The position numbers and the translations under genes were made by a program. Source: Pseudarthrobacter sp. IC2-21 (GTDB lineage: Bacteria; Actinomycetota; Actinomycetes; Actinomycetales; Micrococcaceae). Taken from it: a DNA stretch of 64,000 bases. The stretch is from positions 3,410,001 through 3,474,000 of the forward strand of contig NZ_CP139145.1 of the NCBI RefSeq assembly GCF_034048115.1, written 5' to 3'. Shown here piece by piece: positions 32,909 through 41,498 of the stretch. The first letter of the stretch is position 1. Each line of letters opens with the position of its first letter. A model generated the notes under the pieces. It was not told where the DNA came from, ran no database searches, and was given only the letters and a program-made list of their open reading frames with translations.

Positions 32909-34957
32909 TCACTCGTCTGGGGGGTTCTCTGCTTCGAGGGCAAGGCGGAGCCTGACCAGCAGGTCGGAGCGGTTTTCGGCGCCCAGACGGCGGCGCATGC
33001 GGGCAATGTGGTGCTCGGCGGTGCGCGGCGAGATGTAGATGGTTTCCCCGATCTCCCGGTACGTCTTGCCTTCCAGCACCAGCCTGGCCACTTCCTTTTC
33101 CCGTTCGCTCAGCACCGAGGCGTCCGGCCGGACGGCACCATTCCCACTGCCTTGCGCACTGCCGGGCGCACCGCGGACTTCAGGCTGCCCTTCGGACGAA
33201 GCGCCCGGTGAGTTTCCTTGCGGATGGAGGTCCCGCGCACAGGAAAGCAGGCGCAGCATGTCCTGGCGCTCATCTGCCCGGGCAGCGGCGTGACCGGCAA
33301 GCCGTGCACCCTCCCAGGGCATCCCGACAGCGTTCAAACCGCGCGCGGCGGCTTCAACGTCCGCGGCTCTAAAACTCCCCGCGAGCACCGATACCCAGGC
33401 CTTCCCCGCGGAGGCCAGCTGAGAGGCAAAGTGGCTGTTGTCCCCCGCCCGGACCAGGGCCGCGGCGTGGGGCGCCACGTCGGCAGGGCTTTCGCTCAGC
33501 AGTGCCGCCTGGACGGCAGCCCAGTGCAGGGGTATCGACCACAGCGGCGGATTGTCCAGGTCCCGCAGAAGTTTCCACGCTTCCTCGAGGTAGTGCGAGA
33601 TCCGCCTGGTCTCCCTGAGCCGGGCGGCCGCAATCATGAGTTCCCCCCAGGGAAGGAGATTGTAGAGGTCCACGGTTGTGTGCAGCATTGCTTCGCGGGC
33701 GCGTTCCCAAGCCAGGATCAGGCCGTGGACTTCGCCGCTTCTTCGCGCCAGCCCCACTTCCAGGGCAACGCCAAGGAACTCGTCCCGGGGCACCAGCGGC
33801 CAGTGGTTGGTCTTTGAGGCTTCGTTAATGGCCAGCCGCGCCTCGTCCGGGTTGTTCTGTTGCATGGCCGCCCACGCCTGAAGCAGGAACAGCCGCGGCT
33901 TCACGGCGTCCCCTCCCTGGCCGGCGGCTGCGGCTGTCTGCGCGATGGCTTCGGCCAGATGCGGCTCGCCGCTGTGAAGGGCAACCAGCGCGGCCAGCGC
34001 ACCGGGCACGTCCGGCATGGGCAGGGCTGCTCCGGAGGCGTTCAGCGTGTCTGAAGCATGGATCAGGAGCGGCAGTCCCCGGTGCGGCTCGGCGGACAGC
34101 GATTCCATCAGGCCTGTGGCCGTTTGGGCCTGCGCCACGGCAAGGAACGTGGGCGACGACGGCGCGGAGCCGGCGGGGAACATCGCCTCGGCACCTGCCC
34201 GGTTGCCGTGGCCGATCAGCGCCACCGCGGCGGCCGGACCGGACGGTCCCACCCGTTCCGGACCGAGCCAGCTGTAGACATCCGCGCTACGCGCCAGCAT
34301 CCCCCGCTGTGCCCAGACGGCGGCCGAGACGTCAGCACCGCGCTGGAGATCCGGCGGATCAGGGCATATCAGGAGCGTATCAATGATCCGCCCGGCGGAA
34401 TCAAGGTCGCCTGTGGCCCATGCTGACTGGGCGCGGCGCGCAGCGGTGACCATTTCGTCGGCCCCGGCCAGCAGAGCCTCGTCGTAGAGCTGGCCGGCAA
34501 GCGCCGGATGGTGTTCCAGCGCGCGGTCCCCGGCCTTTTCGAGTTCAGCAGCCACCCGTTGGTCGGCCAGGCCGCTGCGTGCCAGTTCACGCGCCAGCTC
34601 ACCCAAGGGCCGGTCCTCGGCCGCGTAACAGCCCACCAGTTCACGCTGCAGTGCCTGGACGCGCGGTGTGGGCGTGGCGGTCAGCACGGCTTTTTGAACG
34701 GCACTCGCCACCGTGCCGCCGGGTTGGAGAAGCCCGGACGCTTCCGCCCGGGCCACTAACGCTTCCATGCCCTCCGCCTGGCCGTCGGCCATCTTGCGTT
34801 CAAGTTCCTCCGGAAGTGGTCCCGGCAGCGTGAAGCCCACCGACAAGGCCAGGAGCAGTTCACGGACTGCCGCGTTCTCCCCTCGAAGCTGGTTGGCAAT
34901 CTGGTGGGGATGCGGGGGCGCTGATGCTTCCTCGGCCGGTGTGGCCTGGTGGGGCAT
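32909..34957 (-). CDS. LuxR-family regulator with TPR-like region (IniR-like position)
   Basis: 682 aa regulator. The C-terminus is a LuxR helix-turn-helix (LSEREKEVARLVLEGKTYREIGETIYISPRTAEHHIARMRRRLG). The long N-terminal part is Ala/Leu-rich helical repeat (TPR-like). No Walker A motif is visible, unlike full-length MalT or mycobacterial IniR, so the ATPase half seems absent. The start at ATG 34957 (or GTG 34960) lies a few bases after the Hsp70 stop, implying coupling. It probably controls the downstream IniB-domain gene. Confidence 0.8.
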   Translation of the reverse strand: MPHQATPAEEASAPPHPHQIANQLRGENAAVRELLLALSVGFTLPGPLPEELERKMADGQAEGMEALVARAEASGLLQPGGTVASAVQKAVLTATPTPRVQALQRELVGCYAAEDRPLGELARELARSGLADQRVAAELEKAGDRALEHHPALAGQLYDEALLAGADEMVTAARRAQSAWATGDLDSAGRIIDTLLICPDPPDLQRGADVSAAVWAQRGMLARSADVYSWLGPERVGPSGPAAAVALIGHGNRAGAEAMFPAGSAPSSPTFLAVAQAQTATGLMESLSAEPHRGLPLLIHASDTLNASGAALPMPDVPGALAALVALHSGEPHLAEAIAQTAAAAGQGGDAVKPRLFLLQAWAAMQQNNPDEARLAINEASKTNHWPLVPRDEFLGVALEVGLARRSGEVHGLILAWERAREAMLHTTVDLYNLLPWGELMIAAARLRETRRISHYLEEAWKLLRDLDNPPLWSIPLHWAAVQAALLSESPADVAPHAAALVRAGDNSHFASQLASAGKAWVSVLAGSFRAADVEAAARGLNAVGMPWEGARLAGHAAARADERQDMLRLLSCARDLHPQGNSPGASSEGQPEVRGAPGSAQGSGNGAVRPDASVLSEREKEVARLVLEGKTYREIGETIYISPRTAEHHIARMRRRLGAENRSDLLVRLRLALEAENPPDE

Positions 34958-34963
34958 CACGCG

Positions 34964-37111
34964 TCACGCTGCCGGCGCCGTGGTCGGAGCAGCCGACGGA
35001 GCCGGCGCAATGGTGGTCGGCACCGGCGCGGGGGCGACCGTCGTCGGTGCGGGAACCACCGGGGCCGGCGGAGGAACCACCGGGGCGGGCGCGGGGGCAA
35101 CTGTCGTCGGCGCGGGGACCACCGGAGGCGGCGCAGGGGCCGGCGGAGGGGCGGGGATGACCGGAGGCGGCGGAGGTGCCACCGTCGTCGGTGCAGGAAC
35201 CACCGGGGCTGGCGGAGGTGCCACCGTCGTCGGCGCAGGAACCACCGGAGCCGGAGGAGGGGCCACCGTCGTCGGTGCAGGAACCACCGGCACCGGCGGC
35301 TGAGTCGTCACCGGCGGGGTGGTCACCGGCGGCTGAGTCGTCACCGGCGGGGTGGTCACCGGCGGCTGAGTCGTCGCAGGCGGCGTCGTCACCGGAGGCT
35401 GAGTCGTCACAGGCGGCGTCGTCACCGGAGGCTGAGTCGTCACAGGCGGCGTCGTCACCGGCGGGGTCGTGCCGGGCGGGGTCGTCGAGGCCGGGGGCGT
35501 CGTTCCCGGTGCCGGTGCCGGAGCCGGCGCCGGCGCCGTTCCCGGTACCGCTGGAGTTCCCGGTCCGGCCACAAAGATGGGGCCGCCTACCGTGCCGGAG
35601 CCGCCGGGCGTGGACCCCACGGCCCCTCCCGGTGTCGAAGAGTTGGGCGGGGGTGCCGAGGTGGATGGCCTGTTACCAGGGGCCGCCCCTGCCTCTATGC
35701 CCGCTGCCGGGGCGGCCGGGACCGCCGGCCTGGCGCTGGCTTCAATGCCGGCGGGCGGTTCCTCAGCTCCCGGCGCCACGGCTCCCGGCGCCACGGCTGC
35801 AGGCGCGGCCGCGCCGGCCGCGCCGAGGGCGCCGGGAGCCGCCGGGGCCGACTGGGAGGGCGTGGCGTCCGGCACGAGCATGGCGGTGATGTTGCTCAGG
35901 CCGCCTGGGCTTTGCGCGGCGGCGGCGCTCAGGATGGTGAAGAGGGCGGCACCGGCAGCCACTGCAGTCAGCCGCACGGCAGGTCGCGGGGCATGGGCCC
36001 CGCCCCTCGCTGCATGGGCATGGTCGTGGTGGGCGCTCCCGGCAGGAATCCCCCTGGCACCGTCGCCGACGGCGGCGGTGCCAGTCAACGAGCCGAAGGC
36101 TGCCCCGGGTTCGGAGGACAAGCTGGCACGGCCCTGGGGGTCATGCGGCTCAACAGCTACATCTGCCGGCGCCGGGATTCCCGGCACCGCGTCAGCCGCG
36201 TCAGCAGGTTCGGCCGCCATTGCCGGTAGAACCCGTGTTGCAGCCGCGGCCGCACCGAAGCAGATGGAGGTCTGCGGGTCGGCATCGAACACGATGGGCC
36301 GGCCCAGCTGTTCCGACATCAGCTGCGCCGCCAACGGAATACTTGGAGACCCGCCGACCAGCAGCACCGCCGTTAGGTCCTCGGGTTCGAGCCCGAGGCT
36401 TTCGAGCGAACGTCCGAGGGCATCAACGGTGGCTCCGATGTGGTCCTTGATCCCGTCGCGCCGTACCGCGGCGTCAAAGTCGGCCCCGCCGAGTCCTTCG
36501 ATGCCGCCCGGGCTGGCCAGTAATTCAAAGTGCCCCTCGCCGGTCTTCCGCAGGATGGCCGTGTCAAAGGTCCCGCCGTCCAGCTCGTAGACGGCGATGG
36601 TGCTGCCGTCCTCCACCCGCACCTGGGAGGCGTAATGCAGCACGGCTGCTTCGGGTTCGGTAATCAGGGTGACGTTGTGCAGGCCCTGGTTGGCGAGGGC
36701 CGCAAGGACGGCGGAGGTCAGGGGCGCTCCCCAGGACGCCGGGTGGGTGATGACGATTTCCGCCGGCAGATCGCCCTCGCGTTCTTCGGCCCGGTCCACC
36801 ACCCAGCGGGCCATGGTGGCAAAGATTTCCTCAGCCGGAAGGGACAGTGTTCCCACCACGAACGGATCAGGGTCTCCGAGCCGGCGCTTGAACCCGCGCA
36901 CTAACCGGCCGGGGTCCTCCAGGCCGAGCCGCTCGGCAGCCTCGCCTGCCAGGACCGGCCCCTCTTCGGGGTAGTACACCACCGAAGGGACCGCGTTTCC
37001 GCCGCGGTCCAAGGGCAGGCCCTCGGGGACGGCCGAGGCATTGTGGTCCAGGGTGGCAATGGCGGCGGCAGTGGAACTGGTCCCGATATCAACGGCGAGA
37101 ACGTAGCTCAT
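34964..37111 (-). CDS. Hsp70-family protein, membrane-tethered, with Pro/Thr-rich stalk
   Basis: 715 aa protein. Residues 1-290 are an Hsp70/actin-fold ATPase: YVLAVDIGTSSTAAA (phosphate 1), ITEPEAAVLHYA, ELDGGTFD at 176-183 (phosphate 2, normally DLGGGTFD) and LLVGGSPSIPL near 250 (adenosine motif). Only 38 residues separate GGADFD (208-213) from the VGG at 252; in DnaK the gap is about 100, so subdomain IIB is largely missing. A linker leads to one membrane helix near residues 375-397 and a Pro/Thr/Val-rich C-terminal third, probably outside the membrane. There is no substrate-binding domain. It is first in the block with the LuxR and IniB-domain genes. Confidence 0.82.
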   Translation of the reverse strand: MSYVLAVDIGTSSTAAAIATLDHNASAVPEGLPLDRGGNAVPSVVYYPEEGPVLAGEAAERLGLEDPGRLVRGFKRRLGDPDPFVVGTLSLPAEEIFATMARWVVDRAEEREGDLPAEIVITHPASWGAPLTSAVLAALANQGLHNVTLITEPEAAVLHYASQVRVEDGSTIAVYELDGGTFDTAILRKTGEGHFELLASPGGIEGLGGADFDAAVRRDGIKDHIGATVDALGRSLESLGLEPEDLTAVLLVGGSPSIPLAAQLMSEQLGRPIVFDADPQTSICFGAAAAATRVLPAMAAEPADAADAVPGIPAPADVAVEPHDPQGRASLSSEPGAAFGSLTGTAAVGDGARGIPAGSAHHDHAHAARGGAHAPRPAVRLTAVAAGAALFTILSAAAAQSPGGLSNITAMLVPDATPSQSAPAAPGALGAAGAAAPAAVAPGAVAPGAEEPPAGIEASARPAVPAAPAAGIEAGAAPGNRPSTSAPPPNSSTPGGAVGSTPGGSGTVGGPIFVAGPGTPAVPGTAPAPAPAPAPGTTPPASTTPPGTTPPVTTPPVTTQPPVTTPPVTTQPPVTTPPATTQPPVTTPPVTTQPPVTTPPVTTQPPVPVVPAPTTVAPPPAPVVPAPTTVAPPPAPVVPAPTTVAPPPPPVIPAPPPAPAPPPVVPAPTTVAPAPAPVVPPPAPVVPAPTTVAPAPVPTTIAPAPSAAPTTAPAA
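35294..35458. repeat. five 33-bp tandem repeats in the Hsp70 stalk
   Basis: Units of 33 bp start at 35294, 35327, 35360, 35393 and 35426, and on the minus strand encode TTQPPVTTPPV-type undecapeptides. A different Pro/Val/Ala repeat (VPAPTTVAPPPAP) lies to the left, about 34990-35290. The array may vary in copy number between strains. Confidence 0.85.
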
Positions 37112-37266
37112 GGGTACCTCAGAACAATGCAGCTGGCCGATCCGCGAGCTTCATCACGGACGAGCTTCAACCAAGGTAGCATCACCGCTTGCCGGGCGAC
37201 AGCCTCGTTAGGACATCGCGAGGTGTATCATGCCGGCGCTCGGAAGGACCCGAATAAAACCCCTGC

Positions 37267-38388
37267 TCAGAGGCCCGAGTAGGAATGCAGGCCGTTGAAG
37301 AACTGATTAACAATCGTGAAGTTAAAGACCACGCAGAGGTATCCGACGATCGACAGCCAGGCGGCCCGGGTGCCTGTCCAGCCGCGGGTGGCACGGGCGT
37401 GGAGGTAGCCGGCGTAGACCACCCAGATCACGAAGGTCCAGACTTCCTTGGTGTCCCAGCCCCAGAACCGGCCCCAGGCCTTTTCAGCCCAGATGGCGCC
37501 GAACATCAGGGTGAAGGTCCAGCCGATGAAGGCGATCGCATTGATCCGGTAGGAGAGGTTTTCCAGGCTCAGGGCGGAAGGCACCAGGCGCATGAAGCCA
37601 AGCTTGTCGGCGCCGCCGGCGGCAATGGTCTTTTGCCGGTGGGACTGAACAAGCTGCAGCGCGGACATGGCAAAGGTCAGGGTAAAGAGCGCCGAGGACA
37701 TGACGGCGATGGAGACGTGGATGATGAGCCAGTAGCTTTGCAGGGCCGGCACCAGGTGGCCCACCGGGGTCCAGTACGCGACGGAGGCGGCCACCAGCAT
37801 GACGATGGCCAGGCCAACAACAAACGTGCCCAGGAACCGGAGGTCGCGGCGGATCAGCACCAGCAGGAACACGGCTACCGCCACAAAGGCACCCGTGGTG
37901 AGGAACTCGTACATGTTGCCCCACGGCACGCGGCCGGCACCGAGCGCACGCGTCACGACGCCGGCGCCGTGGATCAGGACACCCAGCACGGTCAGGGCCA
38001 CCGCAACCCGCGCCGGGACGCGGCGTTCGGCTGCGTAGCGCATGTCGGCGTCGGCCGTTTGTCCCGCCGGGGACCCTGCACCGGCCTGCTTGGCGGCGGA
38101 CGACGACGGTCGTTCAGCCCTCCCCGCCGGCCCGGCCAGGTGCGAATCCACCCTGTTCGCTGAAGCGCCGGCGTGAAGCGAAGCGCCTGCTCCGGCAGCC
38201 ACCGGGACCTTGGCCTCGTCAACAGCCCCTGCAGCGTCCGCTGCCTTGAGGTCGATGGCGCGCAACGCCTTGCTGCTTTTCGCCAGGTCCCAGGCGAAGG
38301 CGATGAAGGCCACGGTGTAGGTGCCGGCGGCGAGCAGCATCAGCAGTTCGCTGTATGCGCCCATGGTTTCGTTAATGACGAAAGGCAT
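37267..38388 (-). CDS. ccsB: cytochrome c biogenesis protein CcsB (CcsA/ResC type)
   Basis: 373 aa membrane protein of system II cytochrome c maturation, which exports and attaches heme. The conserved tryptophan-rich heme-handling motif is seen as WGRFWGWDTKEVW, with His residues around it, and eight or so membrane helices. A hydrophilic insert after the first helix is rich in Ala/Ser/Gly. AAAGGACC precedes the ATG, which shares its first base with the resB stop codon. Confidence 0.92.
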   Translation of the reverse strand: MPFVINETMGAYSELLMLLAAGTYTVAFIAFAWDLAKSSKALRAIDLKAADAAGAVDEAKVPVAAGAGASLHAGASANRVDSHLAGPAGRAERPSSSAAKQAGAGSPAGQTADADMRYAAERRVPARVAVALTVLGVLIHGAGVVTRALGAGRVPWGNMYEFLTTGAFVAVAVFLLVLIRRDLRFLGTFVVGLAIVMLVAASVAYWTPVGHLVPALQSYWLIIHVSIAVMSSALFTLTFAMSALQLVQSHRQKTIAAGGADKLGFMRLVPSALSLENLSYRINAIAFIGWTFTLMFGAIWAEKAWGRFWGWDTKEVWTFVIWVVYAGYLHARATRGWTGTRAAWLSIVGYLCVVFNFTIVNQFFNGLHSYSGL

Positions 38389-40112
38389 TACTGGTCCTTT
38401 GTGGGTCCGGCGGAGCCGGTGGGAGTGGTGACGGAGTCTGCGCCATTATCGCCCTGGCGGCTGGGAATTTGCTGGGTGGAATCGGAAACTTCGAGTTGCC
38501 ACTCTTCGGAGAGGAGCTTGCGGATGGACTGCGCCTCGGCGGCCAGCCGGTGATCCTCGCCGCGCGCCAGGAGCCCGTATTCCACCATGGTCCGGCCGTC
38601 CTCGTGGGTCCCGGTGCGGATCCAGACACGGCGGCGGTTGACGTACAGCGAGACGATCAGTCCTGCCACGGCGAGCAGGGCGAAGATCAGGGCGGCGACC
38701 TGGCCGGGGTTGTGGTGGATGTCCACCCCGACGTACCGCTTCACGCCGTCGAAAGTGATGCTGCCCTTGCCGTCCGGCAGGGTGTGGGTGCTGCCCGGCG
38801 CCAGGGTGATGCCGCCGGCCGCCAGGGTCCGGTTATTCAGCGGGGTCAGGCCCTTGACGTCCAGTTCGAAGACGTTCTGGGGTGCACCGTTGTCAAGGCC
38901 AAGGTCCCCGTAGTAGGAGTTCAGGGTCAGCTGGGGGTTGAACAGGTCCGGATCGCCGCTGAACGAAACGCCTGCGTCGGTGACGAACGCAGTGGGCAGG
39001 AAGAAGCCCACAAAGCCCAGCTGGTCCGGACGGGCGTCGGGGACCTTGATGACCACGGACGAGTAGTAGTTCTCGCCCTGGAGCTTGGCTACCACGGGGC
39101 CCTGCATGGCCACATTGCCGGCGCCGTCGCGGATGGTCACCACGGGGGCGTAGCCGTTGCCGGTGAGGTAGATGCTGGTGCCGCCCAGGGTGACGGGGTC
39201 GTTGACTTTGAGGACCTCCTGCTTGGCGGGTGCGTCAGGGTTTTCCTTGGTGGTCACCTGCGCGTTGAAGTCGATGGGCTGGCCGAACTTGCCCGGGGAT
39301 TCGCGGTCGAACGTGACATCGAATTTGTCCAGCTGGATGGAGTAGGGCTGCAACTGGCTGGACTGGAAGTTGGTGCCGGGGGTGAACTGGTCATAGCCCA
39401 CCAGGGTGTTCACGAACGTATCGCCCTCGACCAGGATGCGCTGGCCGCTGTAACCGAACAGGCCGCCGACGGCCACGGACACCAGGACGCCGATCAGCGA
39501 GGTGTGGAACACCAGGTTCCCCACCTCCTTGGCGAAGCCGCGCTCGGCACCCAAAGACGGCCGCGCGCCGTCGTCGTCCCTGACCTCAACGCGGTAGCCG
39601 CGCTTCCGGAGCAGCCCCGCGGCACTGTGGATGGCGTCCGACGCCGGGAGGCCGGCGTCGGCGGGCACCACCAGGGTGCCGTACTCGGGGAGGCGCGAGA
39701 GCCTTTTGGGGGTCCGCGGCGGCTGGGAGCGCATAGCCCTGTAGTGGGCGATGGCGCGCGGCACCACACAACCGATCAGCGAGATGAAGAGAAGGATGTA
39801 GATGGCCGAGAACCACGCCGAGGAGTAAACGTCGAAGAGCTGCAGGGTGTCCAGCAGTTTTCCGTAGTCCCCGTTGTCCTTGATGTACTGCGTCACCACG
39901 AACGGGTTGGCCGGGCGCTGCGGGAACAGCGAGCCCGGCACGGCGGCAACCGCCAGCAGGAGCAGGAGGAAGAGCGCTGTGCGCATGCTGGTCAGCTGGG
40001 TCCAGGCCCAACGGAGCATCCCCAGGGGTCCCAGGACGGGGAGGGCCGTATTTGCCTTGGCAGCGGCTACGGGGGCCGGGGATTTTGTTTTTGCTTTCAC
40101 GCGCTCGCTCAT
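38388..40112 (-). CDS. resB: cytochrome c biogenesis protein ResB
   Basis: 574 aa ResB/Ccs1 partner of CcsB in apocytochrome-heme ligation. It has three N-terminal membrane helices (WTQLTSMRTALFLLLLLAVA, then VYSSAWFSAIYILLFISLIGCVVPR), a large external domain and a last helix before the C-terminus. The motif SLFPQRP is typical of the family. Its ATG overlaps the ccdA stop (TGATG) and its stop overlaps ccsB (TAATG), a translationally coupled chain. Confidence 0.92.
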   Translation of the reverse strand: MSERVKAKTKSPAPVAAAKANTALPVLGPLGMLRWAWTQLTSMRTALFLLLLLAVAAVPGSLFPQRPANPFVVTQYIKDNGDYGKLLDTLQLFDVYSSAWFSAIYILLFISLIGCVVPRAIAHYRAMRSQPPRTPKRLSRLPEYGTLVVPADAGLPASDAIHSAAGLLRKRGYRVEVRDDDGARPSLGAERGFAKEVGNLVFHTSLIGVLVSVAVGGLFGYSGQRILVEGDTFVNTLVGYDQFTPGTNFQSSQLQPYSIQLDKFDVTFDRESPGKFGQPIDFNAQVTTKENPDAPAKQEVLKVNDPVTLGGTSIYLTGNGYAPVVTIRDGAGNVAMQGPVVAKLQGENYYSSVVIKVPDARPDQLGFVGFFLPTAFVTDAGVSFSGDPDLFNPQLTLNSYYGDLGLDNGAPQNVFELDVKGLTPLNNRTLAAGGITLAPGSTHTLPDGKGSITFDGVKRYVGVDIHHNPGQVAALIFALLAVAGLIVSLYVNRRRVWIRTGTHEDGRTMVEYGLLARGEDHRLAAEAQSIRKLLSEEWQLEVSDSTQQIPSRQGDNGADSVTTPTGSAGPTKDQ

Positions 40113-40867
40113 CAGATCGGCAACTTCACATCAGTTTGGAACCAGTACTGCAGTTCGGTGACCCAGGTGCCCCAGACGCCGCTGGCCATCAGCAGGCCAA
40201 GCACCACCAGGATGCCGCCGCCGATCCGCTGGATGGCCACGCGGTGCCGGCGGAAAAAGGACATCACGCCCATGCCCCGCCGGACCGCCAGGGCGATCAG
40301 GAGGAAGGGGATGCCCAGGCCCAGGCTGTAGACGAACGCCAGGAAGGCGCCCTTTGCGGCGGATGAGCCGCCGGAGAGGCTCAGCAGCTGGACGGCGGAG
40401 TAGGTGGGGCCGATGCACGGGGCCCAGCCCAAGCCGAAGGTGAGGCCCAGCAGGGGCGCCCCCCACAGGCCGGCCGGCGGTTTCGCGTGAATCTTGGCGT
40501 CCCGCTGCAGCCAGCCCAGGCCGCCCATGAACACCACGCCCATGATGATCACCAGGACGCCCAGGAGCTGGGTGATCCAGGCGTTCTGCGATCCGGTGAT
40601 GAGCGTGCCGAGCTGGCCGAAGGCGCCGCCCAGCAGCACAAAAATGACCGAGAATCCCAAGACAAACAACCCGATGCCGGCGAACATCCGGCCGCGTTTC
40701 TGCTTCTGCAGGTCCACTCCGCTCAGGCCGGTCACGTAGCCGAGGTAGCCGGGGACCAGGGGCAGCACGCACGGGGACAGGAAGGACACCAGTCCGGCGA
40801 GCAGGGCGACCGGGATGGCAAGCAGGAGGGAGCCGTTCAGGATGGTTTCGGCAAAGGGGCTGTTCAC
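40112..40867 (-). CDS. ccdA: CcdA/DsbD-like thiol-disulfide membrane transporter
   Basis: 251 aa, six-helix protein carrying reducing power across the membrane to keep apocytochrome cysteines reduced. Motifs are FLSPCVLPLVPGYLGYV with the first redox Cys and GLGWAPCIGPT with the second. It begins at GTG 40867, 15 bp after the tlpA stop. With tlpA, resB and ccsB it completes the cytochrome c maturation operon. Confidence 0.94.
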   Translation of the reverse strand: MNSPFAETILNGSLLLAIPVALLAGLVSFLSPCVLPLVPGYLGYVTGLSGVDLQKQKRGRMFAGIGLFVLGFSVIFVLLGGAFGQLGTLITGSQNAWITQLLGVLVIIMGVVFMGGLGWLQRDAKIHAKPPAGLWGAPLLGLTFGLGWAPCIGPTYSAVQLLSLSGGSSAAKGAFLAFVYSLGLGIPFLLIALAVRRGMGVMSFFRRHRVAIQRIGGGILVVLGLLMASGVWGTWVTELQYWFQTDVKLPI

Positions 40868-40882
40868 GGTACGGGGCCGCCG

Positions 40883-41497
40883 CTACTCTGCCACGGCGGC
40901 GGTGATGAGGGCTTTGAGGGTGCCCTTCTGGATTTCGCCCAGCACACGCGAGGCCACCCGGCCCTGCTTGTCCAGGACCAGGGTGGTGGGGACGGCGCCC
41001 GGCGGGACAATCCCGGAGACGGCCAGGAGCACGCCGCCGTCTTTGTCGTCGAAGCTGGGGTAGGTCAGGTTGAAGGTCTTGTCGAAAGCCTCGGCGGTGG
41101 CTTTTTCATCGCGGAGGTTGACGCCGAAGAACTGCACGCCCTGGTCCTTGAACTCCTGGTGCAGCTCTTCCAGGATGGGCGCTTCCACCCGGCAGGGCGC
41201 GCAGGCGGCGAACCAGAAGTTCAGGACCGTCACCTTGCCCTGGAAATCCTGGGGCGTGACGGTGGTGCCGTTGAAAAGGGTGCCGTTGACGGCGATGGCC
41301 GACTTGCGGTCGGCCGCCGCAAATTCCGTCACGGAGCCATCGCCGGCGATGTAGTTCTTGTTGTCGCCGGCTTTCGCCTGCTTGGCGAGGGCATCCTCCT
41401 GTGCGCAGGCGGAGAGCCCCAGGGTGAGTGCGGTCAGGACGGCACCGCCCGCGGCCAGGACGGCGCGGCGGGATGCCGGGCGCGGGTTGGACGTCAT
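40883..41497 (-). CDS. TlpA/ResA-like thioredoxin-fold lipoprotein
   Basis: 204 aa exported protein starting MTSNPRPASRRAVLAAGG at 41497. A twin-Arg-like start leads into a lipobox (LGLSAC), so it is membrane-anchored outside the cell. The thioredoxin fold has the active site WFAACAPCRVE (CAPC). It would reduce apocytochrome c, taking electrons from CcdA. It starts one base after the stop of the upstream phosphatase gene. Confidence 0.92.
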   Translation of the reverse strand: MTSNPRPASRRAVLAAGGAVLTALTLGLSACAQEDALAKQAKAGDNKNYIAGDGSVTEFAAADRKSAIAVNGTLFNGTTVTPQDFQGKVTVLNFWFAACAPCRVEAPILEELHQEFKDQGVQFFGVNLRDEKATAEAFDKTFNLTYPSFDDKDGGVLLAVSGIVPPGAVPTTLVLDKQGRVASRVLGEIQKGTLKALITAAVAE

Positions 41498-41498
41498 C

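Noticed and set aside
34990..35470. Regular short repeats, considered as a CRISPR array
   Set aside because: The units are contiguous, in frame within a coding sequence and have no unique spacers; no cas gene is near.
34949..36229. 426-codon Arg-rich frame on the plus strand
   Set aside because: It is the mirror of the Pro/Thr repeats of the Hsp70-like protein; the repeating RRRRGHRR text is an artefact of the repeat DNA.
37112..37266. Gap between Hsp70 and ccsB examined for an RNA gene
   Set aside because: No stable stem, no T tract and no conserved motif could be seen; it probably holds only the Hsp70 block promoter.
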